Source: Bolinopsis microptera (lineage: Eukaryota > Ctenophora > Tentaculata > Lobata > Bolinopsidae). Taken from it: 60,000 bases of DNA. The stretch's first letter is position 1. Every line of letters begins with the position of its first letter. The DNA lies in assembly GCF_026151205.1 (NCBI RefSeq), contig NC_087083.1:5436460-5496459 (forward strand). The letters run 5' to 3'. Both the position numbers and the translations under genes were made by a program. The notes under the pieces were generated by a model. It ran no database searches. It had not been told where the DNA came from and worked only from the letters and a program-made list of their open reading frames with translations. Shown piece after piece: positions 37,001-44,887 of the stretch.

Positions 37001-40000
37001 TCCATAGAGTTGGAGCTTTCTCAGTAGGAGTTTGTGATCGACTTTATCGAAAGCCTTGGCATAGTCGAGGTATATTGAATCAAAATCTGAATTGTTGCTC
37101 AGAGAATCCAAAACGTCATCAAAATGGTGGAGAAGTTGAGTAAGGCAACTCCGGCCAGATCTAAATCCGTGCTGCCTTACTACATATGAGGTTGTTGATC
37201 TCCAAATAGTTTACCAGCTTTTTTCTTATCACCCTCTCGTATACTTTAACCACATGAGAGGTGAGTGATATAGGTCGGTAGTTAGCTGGTTTGGCTCGAC
37301 TATCCTTCTTGTGGAGAGGAAATACGTGTGAGAACTTATAGAAACTAGGGACCTCCCCAGTAACTAAAGAGCGGGACCAGATGATGTGCATTGGTTCTGC
37401 TAGGGCTTTCTTGCAGTTCTTGAGAAGGGTGACTGGAATTTCGTCAGGACCTGATGCAGCATTAGGTTTGATGTCTTCAATGGCCTTAATGATGTCGTCC
37501 ACGGAGAAATTCAGCATATCGTCAGTAAAAGGATGCTTGATTGGAGGGGGACTGAAAGAAGCAGAGTCGATCCGAGTTTTCGAAGGATCACTGAATACTG
37601 ACAAGAACTGATTCTGCAAGAGGTTGGCAATATCTTTTGGATTTGATTTGATGGCACCGTTTCCATCAAAAAGCATGCTGATGTTGCTTTTCTTCTTCGA
37701 AAATTTCTTAGCGTAACTATAGAAATACTTGGGATTTTCTTTTACCTTGCTTACGGCTTGCTGTTCACGGTACAGGAGATCCTGGTTGATGGCATCACGA
37801 ATATCCATATGAGCGAGAGCAAGTTTCCGGTTCAAAGATTCAATCTGTGTGGGAGGGCTATGAGGATTAATTTTTGCAGCCTCTAGCTGGGTTTGAAGCT
37901 TTCGTTTTCTGCGAGAGGGGATGCGCACAGATGAGCGAGTTTGGGTTTTGGGAGGGATCTTCTTCGGACAGCCAATCTGGCAGATTTGTAGAGTAATAAG
38001 AGTGAATAGCTCTGGAAAATCCTCTTTGTCGCAAAGGTTGATGAGTTGAGCCCAGTCAACAGATGAGAGCATGTCATTGATCGATGAAAAATCTGCTTTA
38101 TTAAAGTCTAAGCTTCTAAACGAAGAATCAATGAAATCCGGAGGATCTGAATGAGTAGGAGAACAAGGATTGTAAGACAAAAATATCTCTACACGTCTGT
38201 GATCTGATAGTGGAGTGTCCGAAATAGAGACGTGAGAAACTAGATCCTCTGAGTTTGAAATGTACAGATCTAATACATTTCTGAGTCGGGTGGGTTCCAG
38301 CACATGTTGAGTACATAGATTCTCAGACATGAAGTCAAGTAAAAGAGCTGCACTGTAAGTTGAACATGAGGAACCACCGGGTAAGATAGAATTAGTGGAC
38401 CAGCCAATGAGGGGAATATTAAAGTCTCCAAGAAGTGATAGCCGGTATTCGCCATCGCCACTGGCAATGTACTGGTCAATGAAGTCCAAACATGATTTAA
38501 AACTGGGAACTGGACACTCGGGCGGGCGATATAGAACACAAATGATTGACTTTTCAGATTCGCTGGTACACATCAAAGCCTGACAGTATCTATCATCATA
38601 TGTCTGGACGTTAGTTATGGGGAGTTCATCATGTGTATAAAGTAAAACTCCACCTCCAACCCTAGCTTCTCTATCACTTCTGAACAGAGAGTAACCCGGA
38701 ATTTCAAGTTGAGCATCCTCAATGTAAGACTTAAGCCATGTCTTTTTAGCTAACTATTCGAAACAACATATTTTAGGGCTATGATTGGTAGATCAACCAT
38801 CAAATAATGAGTTAAAAGGTTTTTGAGGACATCTCATAGTAGAATAGAGGTATGGTATTCTGAGTGTGACAAAGTTACCCAAATATTGCCTTGTAACCGT
38901 TCGATCCGTGCCCTTTAACCAATGTTGTATCATAATTGTTAGATTGACCTAATCTACTATATTTCAGACCAAGGAATGATATTTTGACAACTGCAGTTAA
39001 CTAAGTCACACAAAATGTGACATTTGAACCATTATAGTGCCTAACAACAATAGATTTTCTTTCTGAGCAGTGCATATGGGAGTATGGGTTACGTGGCTAA
39101 TGTTCAGAACTTCTGAACGTGCTAGGTTAATAGATGTCAAAATTAAGCCACTATCGTCGAAAACGCTATCATTTTTGTTTACCAATATCCTCAAACTCAA
39201 ATGAACGTGTCCATAAAGTAGTGTTGAAAGTATTGGAAACAATAAGTTGCCGGCACAGCGCACATCGACAGAATTGCAGCAGAGATCAAATAATTATAAT
39301 GATAAAATCAATAAAATGATTAACCAAAGAAATTAATAAATACTTGTAGAAGTTAAGTTTGAGAGGGAATAGTTCCAAGATAACAGTACCAGTAGGGGTC
39401 AGTCTGGCTCGTCTACATATTGCTGTGTCACAGCCGTACCAGTCTTCTAGTGTACACCACAGAACCTGCAAATTGTTACAGTAAATACAAAATAATAAAT
39501 AAACATTTATTACACGCTTCGACATTAAAATATGCCCAACAAAGATGTACATTTAAGTCATTCAAGCGAGACTTAGTGTGGAAATATCAAGATTATGTGC
39601 TTCTTCATTAGTTCAGAATTTATGGATAAATATTGGTATTACCAAAATTATATTTATAGTAAATGTATCAGTCATGATGGTATCACGTTATGTCAAATAT
39701 GGCTGAGTTATAAGCCAAAAACTATACGTCCATATTTATTATTTACGCACCAATTTAGATATATTTTGGAGTATAAATTAGTAAAATATCAATTATAAAA
39801 TATCAATTATATACTGTATATATTTTTGAATGAAACTAACTTTATAAGAAATGTAAATCTAAACTACATAATCCTATCTGTGATATATAGCTCAATATCT
39901 GTTGAAATGTGGATACTAAGGCGAAAAGATCGCCAAAAATGAACATAATTGCCTGTATCTTGGTTCATGATATTCGCGAAAGTTGAAATAACCCAATCAG

Positions 40001-43000
40001 CCTTCAATATTTTTGCATGAAATCGATGTAGAATCGCATCTCTACCTTATTGTGGGTGATTAATTTTTGATTTAGGTGATTTGGAATAATTGTGCCAAAA
40101 ATGAATCAAATGATTTCTTAGCATCAATAACATACGATCTTAATTTAGAGAAGACATTTAAAAATATCCTGACCTGCGAGATAATCTGATAGTCGACCCC
40201 CTGAAGTAGTCCAGTTCTCAGGGTACCTCCCTCTCTTGTTATGCTGGGTACTGTTTTGTGTCCTGTAAAGAGAGGGTGTTAAGGTGATACCTCCCTCTCT
40301 TGTTATGCTGGGTACTGTTTTATGTCCTATAAAGAGAGGGTGTTAAGGTGATATCATCACCCATCTGACACACCTTACAAACTACAAGGATAAAGTCACA
40401 ATGCCAAGTTTTACAAGTTAAAATGTTTTACTTTTACAAAAAAAGGTGTTTTAATCGGATGCCCTCTGCTTTCAGGTTTGTATTTAAGACAAGTAAATTC
40501 CTTAATGTATGCAGGTAATTGAGAATATGATCCTTACCGTTTACTTGTCCTGGAGCTAAGATAGGACTGTTGTTAACGAACCCACCCGATCCTTTGAACC
40601 ACTCATTATTTGCAATGTAGTACATCTTTCCTGTTACAAGCAATGTGATAAACAATAACAATAGTAGAAAACCTGATGAAAGTTTGGAAGCAATTTCATT
40701 AAAAGTACATGCTGATTGATTAAATCAGAAGCAGTTAATTCTAAACTAATCAATAAACATTTACCAGTAATAAGATTCATGTTAGCCTCCATTTCCATCC
40801 ACTGGCGTATAATGTTAAAGGTGAGGTCGGGTTTAACCCCGAATACAATGTAGACTATGTTCTTTAGGTGAGATAGGAACTTGTACATGGACAAACTGTT
40901 GTTGCACCAGTGGATAAACTCTGGAGGGATAATTATATTTATGATTATGTGCATGTATTAAAGATAAAGTAAAATTAAATGAAAATTCGGTGAAAAGGGA
41001 TGAAAAAATTAACTAAAAATTGAATCTAAAAAGCAAAACAGGCTTGTTAAATTGTAGGAAAAAGTCATAGAAACCAAGTGAAAGTGAAACTATTAACTAA
41101 GTGAAAGTGAAAGATGCTAAAAACTGACCGCTGACAGGGATAGAACCCTCTGGAAGGGTGTGGTCAGTGTCCAGCTTGAGCGAGTCTGTGACTAGACAAA
41201 ATGTTGATATCATCTGAAGAGGAAAATTTTAACCAAAAACTACTTCAAATAATGGAATATTATATGAATTCAAATTTTAGTATAAGAGTATAAGTCCAAG
41301 TTAAAAAGAATGTTATTTCTACTTTATTCCTACCTTGTTTGGGTGCCCCTCTTATTTTGGACGGTTCTATTTTATATTAATTTATTGCTGTACTCTGTAA
41401 AATTTGAAAAGTATTTAATTAATCTTTACAGAATGAAGTTGAGACAAATGGATAACAAGTTATCCAAAAAGTACATCCTTGCAAGACTTTTGAAGCACCC
41501 TGTATATGTACATACCCGAGTGAAATTCTCAACCTCGTCTGGCAGCAGAACACCTGTTCCGTTCTCGTCGAACATATCGAACACAAACTTAGCAAAACTG
41601 TCTTCCCCTTCAAGGATAGCGGACAGACCGATTACCAGTTCTCTGCAGTCGATAGTTCCTAAGTACAAGTGTGTATTTTTTATTATAAGGACAAAGTATT
41701 GCTTTAATTAATTTCTTAAAGATACATTATAGGTAAGATTCTGTGTTCTGATTATATCTTATTATACATATTATACTGGTTCATTGCTCTTGTCGTAAAG
41801 AATGGCCAGGAAATTTCGAATTGAAAATAAACAGATGTTGCCATGTGCTTTTTGGTGCGTCATTAAGCCTGCATGGAAAAAGAGAAAAGAACACGCAGTA
41901 TTTTAGCTCAATTTAAAAATAATCTGCATAACGTTTCGAGCTATTCAATCTTAATCTTGAATCGTTTAACTTACCATCCTTGTTGAGATCGAAAGCGTGA
42001 AAGAAGCGCTGAGAGAACTCGAAAGTGTAAAGAGGATGAAGACACTGGTACATGGCATCCAAATCAAATCTCTTAGATCGGGAGAACAGCATCCTCAGTT
42101 TATTGTAATGTTTCTCTGTGGGTGGTATCACGTGACTTTGATAAGACTGCAAGTTTGTTTGCATTTCTTGTATCGTTACGGGGTTGATTTGAAGTTTAAA
42201 TTACAACGTTTTAACTTTTTCCAAAGTTAGTCTATCTAGGATGTAAAAATAGGGTGTTAGCTTATCAATTTCGAAAAAGATTTCCGTTGAAAAGAATAAC
42301 AAATCAGACGCCCATCAATAGAGCCCTTAGTTATAGTTATACACAATACACATTACTTGTATCCTACCTAGAGCAGTGACTTGCTTCTCAGTAAAGGAAG
42401 CCTGCTCAGCCAGGAACTGGTGGTATGTCTGGAATGCCCGGACTCCCTGGCAAATGAAACCGTAGCCCTCGTTATCAAGAACCCAATCGTACACACCTGC
42501 AGTTATCAGATATGGTTACTATGGTTACAGTACTGATTATTTCTAAGAGATTCGTGTGCAATTTTACAATACCCAGTATAATTCAGTATTATATTCTTGC
42601 ATTGATTATATAGTTATGATTATATAGTTAGAGCGAGAATAGAAATTAATGGAACCATCTGTGAATTTATTCACAGGGTTTATTACTCTTGCCCTAACTT
42701 ATAAACATTTACCCAAATTTGGTGAGAATTTCTCGATCCATTTTAGAAAGTGTTCGAAAGAGCAAGCCTCCGAAACAGTGAAGAGAAAATCGAGGTTCTT
42801 AGGAATCTCAATACCCCAGGATACGAGGCTACTCGCCATGTCTTCTTGAGAAACCTGATGGGTCGCGTTACTAATCACGTTGACAAACATGTGTCTCAAT
42901 CAGTGACGTAACGAAGGGCCCCGCCGACCCTGGTGTGTGAGGGGTGAGGGGGGTGGGGGGGGGGGGGCGGGGTCGTCATCTTAGGGGGGCGGGGTCGCCA

Positions 43001-43834
43001 TCTTAGGGGGGCGCCAACAAGCAACTGTTCTCATTCAATCGCAAGATCAATTTCAACAGCAATTATTGCTCTTTCAGAGTGAGAATAATTCGCCATTTCT
43101 AAATATCAGACGACACAGTTGAACAAGAAATACTGAGATACTGAGATACGGACAGGTCACTTACAGGCTAACAGTTAGATTAGTCGGTTTCCATGTTAAA
43201 GTTGTTTAATAAATTCAGGTTTATTATTAATATTAAGTTAATCTTTAAAAGTATCACTAACCTTGTTACCATCACTTGACATTGAGTAGAAAAGAAGTTG
43301 TAACTTCTCACTTCGAGTGCCTCGTATCATGATTACTAAGCCGACTAGTAGCTTCTCCAGTGAGAGGTTATCGTACGGAGCGAACACTTTGTACACTTGT
43401 GCTGTAATGGGATTACAGTTAAACCCCGACCTTTTCTTCCCCACATTTTGCTTAACATGTATTTTGTATAACGTGGACAAGCAAAACCCTGATTTACTGC
43501 AGATTTTACTTTTCCCCAAACTCCGCGGTTATTCTACTGTATTATATTGACATCGTGAACCCTGATCTTAATAAATCATTTTTTATCTTTTACTGAGTGT
43601 GTGAAAATCAGACAATATCATAGGTAAGTTTGACAAAAAGTTAAAAGTACCTGAAAACTTTTCAGGAAACCCCAAGAAAGCTTTAGAAACAAAACTGGTC
43701 TGATCCGGCAAGCCAAGCAGATCTTCGTACGATGTCTGGAGATGCTCATACTCTTCAGCTGTTATCCTTGACAAAGCTTCTTCGTAAGTTATAATACTCG
43801 TTACCAAGGGTTTCACGCTTTGAGAGTTCCCCAT
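15769..43834 (-). CDS. USP32: USP32-like ubiquitin carboxyl-terminal hydrolase, 27 exons located
   Basis: A multidomain deubiquitinase that removes ubiquitin from proteins, expected on Golgi/endosomal membranes. Exons in coding order: 43834-43651, 43401-43262, 42854-42713, 42496-42368, 42115-41975, 41658-41516, 41213-41129, 40920-40765, 40630-40538, 40262-40174, 39465-39344, 33375-33202, 32795-32657, 32384-32232, 31684-31578, 30871-30701, 30360-30262, 29366-29228, 29008-28450, 28310-28219, 27649-27552, (one exon not found), 26427-26350, 25966-25875, 25474-25361, 25184-25044, 16087-15993, 15889-15769. All junctions are GT-AG and phases agree, except across the missing exon. Seen: MGNSQS start (myristoylation-type), EF-hands, GNTCFMNSS Cys box, GGGHY and YYYNDS boxes, AYILFYE, and a C-terminal CSLQ CaaX. 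The order matches vertebrate USP32, including its C-terminal CaaX. At about 1,300 aa it is shorter than human USP32 (1,604 aa); the low-complexity insertion in the catalytic domain is much reduced. No paralogue such as USP6 shares this full architecture. Confidence 0.93.
16205..16352. repeat. Minisatellite of about 24-27 bp units
   Basis: About six imperfect copies of GTTTGGTTACTAATGACATG. It lies in USP32 intron 26. Confidence 0.85.
16460..16615. mobile_element. Diverged copy of the 27.2-kb MITE
   Basis: Shares the interior (CATAGCTATTGTGTCAAAATTACAC...GCGTAATCATTTGGAAACCC) in reverse orientation, with degraded ends and a longer C run. It lies in USP32 intron 26, just upstream of exon 27. 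Confidence 0.7.
17946..18842 (-). CDS. GNMT: Glycine N-methyltransferase, single exon
   Basis: Transfers a methyl group from S-adenosylmethionine to glycine, giving sarcosine; a cytosolic enzyme that buffers the SAM/SAH ratio. The 298-aa frame matches animal GNMT (292-295 aa) end to end. Visible: [16 protein letters not shown] near the start (vertebrate ADGEAARVWQLYIGD), SAM motif [29 protein letters not shown], the substrate-region motif IDHRNYD, and the C-terminal PNYWIHVI. The frame is open for 16 more codons upstream to 18890, but homology begins just after the second Met, so 18842 is chosen. The gene has no intron, although vertebrate GNMT has several. It lies inside intron 26 of USP32 on the same strand. 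Confidence 0.95.
   Translation of the reverse strand: MAVNYESKDERPYADGREARIWHLYVGDVDARLSNYKGTLLKILEERSVLTVYDCACGTGIDSVMLLEEGYKVVSTDAEDYFLEKARQTKQKREELADWQIGFGDWLDLKSAEVDHPAVGYDAIVCIGNSFCTLPDFEGGNKTLLKALQNFKDLLKKGGILIIDHRNYDYTLVHKTFPPNSHGNIYYNSDRVFNIKADLIEKEEVAAKMTFRSWDVDVSGTELEGDSDIKLMERDGKMVPTLELNNIPMYPHTLDGFTALLKTVFGEEAEHRLLPDFRENEQEDFVPNYWIHVIVNES
19216..20793 (-). CDS. Acyltransferase-3 family membrane protein, copy 1
   Basis: A 525-aa polytopic membrane protein with about ten hydrophobic segments, of the acyltransferase-3 superfamily (OpgC/OafA-like). Members move acyl groups, often acetyl or succinyl, onto sugars or other acceptors across a membrane; the substrate here is unknown. The first membrane segment has the family pattern of Arg-Asp followed by a His at its end ([11 protein letters not shown]...YLFHLC). 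[18 protein letters not shown] and [10 protein letters not shown] follow, as in OpgC-like proteins. The frame is open 45 codons further upstream (to 20928), but the paralogue at 23132 aligns from MAES, so 20793 is the start. Single exon. Compared with copy 2 it has an extra stretch of about 30 residues in a late loop (around 19.62-19.72 kb). Confidence 0.88.
   Translation of the reverse strand: MAESPPKMDESPPITSVTTNGYTETSYILSKSSADEEKALEEEHKPPGRRADIDVLMIFLTYGIYLFHLCKIYTPTGNLHHEVRYQYLINSSTSEDPFTTIYLGPIVHWFTGFMHAWNMPMFFYLSGQNAYSALFRRSETKFRDERVHRLLVPTLFLCSVTQFPFTMSYFAPRDIPLVEESYWEYAKGFYRFPYFHQSWFLLYLFIFAQLFTFWFRTFHPAHNTAETTTLSFCGSTTCCCTVKPFSALTRYFCCLNFLLKPALTPEEFVSAVKWYLGGPIRLALIPGIVIGVVETAHLLYGGYFRSFPIFSYLVIFLMGYATAAAERDIRQHSKVWSWSCFLVGTVLCSVFGVGIVIYGISSKSNENNQAFTSLIGMVIYGEDTHKNRFITGLLGGFTRGMGQWLFLIGSIALAREIFTTPQDWHKKCRVMAMPFYLIHRQLLDAFAAGALWVPYLRTFPIMLIITSVLIITITYLITKSGSLRYFFGLPTPEGSWLPGKPLRGFLPVLVLTGVLTLQITLARNL
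20930..23131. other. Spacer between the divergent acyltransferase genes
   Basis: About 2.2 kb without a supported gene. It holds a C-rich tract at 21481-21530 and the minisatellite at 22555-22647. It should include the two promoters, but I see no element I can assign with confidence. Confidence 0.5.
22555..22647. repeat. Minisatellite of about 11-bp units
   Basis: Repeats of CGTTC(C/T)GTCAT with a higher-order pattern of about 40-45 bp (CGTCATAGTTCCATCAT appears twice). Confidence 0.85.
23132..24616 (+). CDS. Acyltransferase-3 family membrane protein, copy 2
   Basis: A 494-aa paralogue of the protein at 19216-20793, divergently oriented, 2.3 kb away and also intronless. It has the same layout: cytosolic N-tail (MAES start), first membrane segment with [11 protein letters not shown]...[25 protein letters not shown], and a C-terminal series of membrane helices. 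Nucleotide identity with copy 1 is nearly complete in blocks and low between them (first luminal loop and a late loop). The ATG follows AGGAG by chance; this is a eukaryotic gene. Function beyond O-acyltransferase-like is not known. It lies inside USP32 intron 26 on the opposite strand. Confidence 0.88.
   Translation: MAESHPAITGNPETPPTTIGYTETSYLFSAPLVEENKPRVRRADVDVIMIFLTYGIYLFHLCRIYTPNGTRAGIIYPNMSNISTSEDPFTTIYLGYILHWFTGFMHAWNMPMFFYLSGQNAYSALFRRSETKFRDERVHRLLVPTLFLCAVTQLPFTLAYFAPRDYPLAENSYLEYVRGFYKSPQVHQAWFLLYLFIFTQVFTFWFRTFHPAHNTAETTTLSFCGSTACCCTVKPFSGLTQYFCCLNFLLKPALTPEEFVSAVKWYLGGPIRLALIPGIVIGVVETAHLLYGGFFRSFPILSYLVIFLMGYATAAAERDIRQHSKVWCWSCFLVGTVFCSVFGVGFVISGEDNDDPRIFTSSIGGFTRGIGQWLFLIGSIALAREIFTTPRDWHKKFRMMAMPFYLIHLQLLVAFAAGALWVPYLRTFPIMLIITSVLIITITNLITKCESLRYFFGLPTPEGSWLPGKPLRGFVPVLVLSMIVLLQIILARNL
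25044..25184 (-). CDS. USP32: USP32 exon 26: catalytic histidine box
   Basis: Encodes [20 protein letters not shown] and, further on, QWYYYNDS. These are the USP His box (catalytic His in GGGHY) and the Asn/Asp box (NDS). Both catalytic partners needed by the Cys in exon 14 are therefore intact. The acceptor is TTCCAG and the donor GTTAGA. The next coding exon lies 8.96 kb downstream (16087), with three other genes in between. Confidence 0.93.
27188..27362. mobile_element. Harbinger-like MITE in USP32 intron
   Basis: A 175-bp palindromic element: ends GGGGTCACGTTCACATATTACG and, inverted, GGGGTCGTTCACATATTACG, differing by two bases. It is flanked by TTA on both sides (27185-27187 and 27363-27365). 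TTA duplication fits PIF/Harbinger. It lies in the intron where the missing USP32 exon should be. Confidence 0.8.
29621..30254. repeat. Two tandem copies of a 318-bp repeat
   Basis: ACTAGAAAGCCCGTGGTAAC begins at 29621 and again at 29939. The two units are very similar throughout and both end in GAATTATAGTAGAGA. The second unit ends about 7 bp from the exon 17 donor of USP32. Confidence 0.88.
30583..30675. repeat. Partial copy of the pogo-like MITE
   Basis: Starts CAGCAAAACCCCAATTTACC and contains GCGGAGTTTGGGGGAAAAG, as in 43416-43539, plus extra copies of CGGTAAATC(G/A)GGG. It lies in the intron after exon 16, 25 bp from its donor. Confidence 0.65.
32232..32384 (-). CDS. USP32: USP32 exon 14: catalytic cysteine box
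   Basis: Encodes the conserved linker DMSWPEE followed by the USP Cys box [16 protein letters not shown]. The nucleophile is about residue 623 of the joined reading frame. The exon is phase 0 at both ends (153 nt). Exons 15 to 17 (31684-31578, 30871-30701, 30360-30262) continue the catalytic thumb, with [20 protein letters not shown], the classical USP QQDSQE-type motif. The active-site Asn/Asp/His partners are in exon 26, about 7 kb away. Confidence 0.95.
32941..33192. repeat. 21-bp minisatellite, 12 units, in USP32 intron 12
   Basis: The unit ACCACGTGACATCACCACAAC is repeated 12 times with few changes. It begins about 10 bp from the exon 12 donor and fills over half of the 406-bp intron. 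Every intact unit has CACGTG, and two units have the full palindrome GTGACGTCAC. Confidence 0.95.
34935..35600. repeat. Tandem array of about 300-bp units inside the TIR element
   Basis: The sequence starting AGGGGCAAGACATGTTTACTTTGTCACATCAG recurs at about 34935, 35236 and 35549, so units are about 300 and 313 bp. Two full units and the start of a third are present, each with two TTTGTCACA motifs about 150 bp apart. The array ends close to the LINE. Confidence 0.8.
35858..37175 (-). pseudogene. LINE ORF2: RT C-terminal part
   Basis: Continues the same protein after the shift: [44 protein letters not shown] and the active site FADDTRI, then the thumb region, stopping at 35858. About 435 codons without another break, so apart from the single shift the RT is well preserved. 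Confidence 0.88.
37161..38755 (-). pseudogene. LINE ORF2: endonuclease remnant and RT N-terminal part
   Basis: Open from the truncated 5' edge. [16 protein letters not shown] and [10 protein letters not shown] belong to the apurinic-type endonuclease of Jockey/CR1 elements. Further on, [20 protein letters not shown] is RT block 1. Reading stops at 37161 after KAARI because of one extra base around 37172-37180; RT block 2 (HGFRSGRSC) continues in the next frame. Confidence 0.85.
40224..40353. repeat. 64-bp tandem duplication across a USP32 splice acceptor
   Basis: Two copies of CCTCCCTCTCTTGTTATGCT... at a 64-bp spacing. The first copy is the 5' part of exon 10 with its acceptor (CTTTACAG). 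The second, upstream in the gene, has a near-identical acceptor (CTTTATAG). Confidence 0.9.
41516..42115 (-). CDS. USP32: USP32 EF-hand exons (exons 5 and 6)
   Basis: Exon 5 (42115-41975) ends in the first half of a calcium-binding loop and exon 6 (41658-41516) completes it, giving DLNKDGTIDCRE. This has acidic or amide ligands at loop positions 1, 3 and 5, Gly at 6, Ile at 8 and Glu at 12, so it looks competent to bind calcium. A second loop, [12 protein letters not shown], follows about 35 residues later and also has the canonical ligands. The intron splits the first loop between the two bases that complete its glycine codon and the rest (phase 1). Paired EF-hands at this place are characteristic of USP32 and not of most USPs. 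Confidence 0.9.
42935..43016. repeat. G-rich stretch with tandem copies in USP32 intron 2
   Basis: Contains a run of about a dozen G and two copies of CGGGGTCG(T/C)CATCTTAGGGGGG. Several runs of four or more G on one strand could form a quadruplex. It lies between exons 2 and 3. Confidence 0.75.
43416..43539. mobile_element. Pogo/Tigger-like MITE next to USP32 exon 2
   Basis: Starts CAGTTAAACCCCGACC, ends (inverted) CAGTAGAATAACCGCGG, with TA on both sides. Its left end is 12 nt from the acceptor AG of exon 2, so it supplies the upstream part of that splice region. Its interior resembles 30583-30675. Confidence 0.65.
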
Positions 43835-44887
43835 TTATAACTTTTGATTTAGCAGCAGGTGAGATTCAGCAGATTATCAACTAGATGTTGTATTGTTGTC
43901 GAGCTTGAGTGTCATGATTTTGGGCTGACGAAAACATTTGAGGTAAGTTGGCAAGATGGGCATCAAATGCTCATTGACAATATTTAAATTATGATGCAGG
44001 CCCCTGGCCCACAGACTTATGGGATTGGCAGGTTTTATTATTCAATCATGATGAGCTATTATATTAAGAAACATTAAATTGTCCTCAATTTGATAAATTA
44101 TGTTCAATACATTAATATTACTACTGTGATATCTATATCTACTACTGGTAATAAAAAATAGTACATTGTAACTTCAATTATTTAAGCTAAAATCTCATTA
44201 CTATTGATCTGCAAATCTCATTAAAGTAATTAATGACAATGTATGTAAACAAGCCAAAAATCTAAAAGGATCTTATATATATATCAATTAATATTAAACA
44301 TATTATCTAACACTAATATGATAATATTACCGTACTATAAAGACGTGATATGATGGGCAAGAAAAACCACAAGAAATGGAATACATAATGTACATTTTTA
44401 GAAAGGACTAACTTCTACACTCTACAGTACTTATAAAGTCCAATATCTTGATTGCTATGATTTGATGCATTAAATTGCCACATTATACTGAAAACAAAAA
44501 AAAAGAAAATGAATTCCAATCATTATTTCAATGTGAGGAAATTGATAGGATAATATTTTTAACAAGCTCACAGCTACTTATAATAATTAAAATGTCATGT
44601 TTTTATTGATGAAGTCTGACAAGAATTGTATACTAATATCTCACAGGTGCAAAACACAAATAACAAATTTTATTCACATGATAAACAGTACTAATATTAA
44701 GAAACTATTATATCAACAAAAATAAAATTATAAGATTATACATTTTTCTTAGATCCTAGAGAGTCTTTTTCTTCCTAACACTAACAAGACCCCATCAAGA
44801 ATGCTAAACATTTCTGCTTTGCACTCTAAAAGATTAACATACTTCACCATATATCATAATCATATTGTAATTGATGATCTGGTCACA
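43835..44887. other. Spacer between USP32 and CHMP2B
   Basis: AT-rich, about 1 kb. It contains the CHMP2B 3' end (poly(A) signal at 44602-44607) and presumably the USP32 promoter and 5' UTR. Confidence 0.5.

Larger units (their letters stand above)
35850..38760 (-). mobile_element. 5'-truncated CR1/Jockey-like LINE, nested in the TIR element
   Basis: A non-LTR retrotransposon reading on the minus strand: endonuclease C-terminal part, then a complete-looking reverse transcriptase. The 5' end is cut inside the endonuclease at about 38755. The 3' boundary is imprecise, because the stop is at 35858 and TTTGTCACA-type sequence is back by 35660. Confidence 0.88.
34101..39212. mobile_element. TIR element (35-bp TIRs, ATAA duplication) in USP32 intron 11, hosting a LINE
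   Basis: 35-bp perfect inverted ends at 34101-34135 and 39178-39212 (GGACACGTTCATTTGAGTTT...), flanked by ATAA at 34097-34100 and 39213-39216. The interior repeats a TTTGTCACA motif at least a dozen times, in one orientation on the left (about 34155 to 35565) and reversed on the right (38874; a related copy near 39003). No transposase frame is visible in what remains, and about 3 kb is a later LINE insertion. It accounts for most of the 5.97-kb intron 11. Confidence 0.82.

Noticed and set aside
41426-41668. Separate short EF-hand protein
   Set aside because: It is exon 6 of USP32; splice sites and phases join it to exons 5 and 7.
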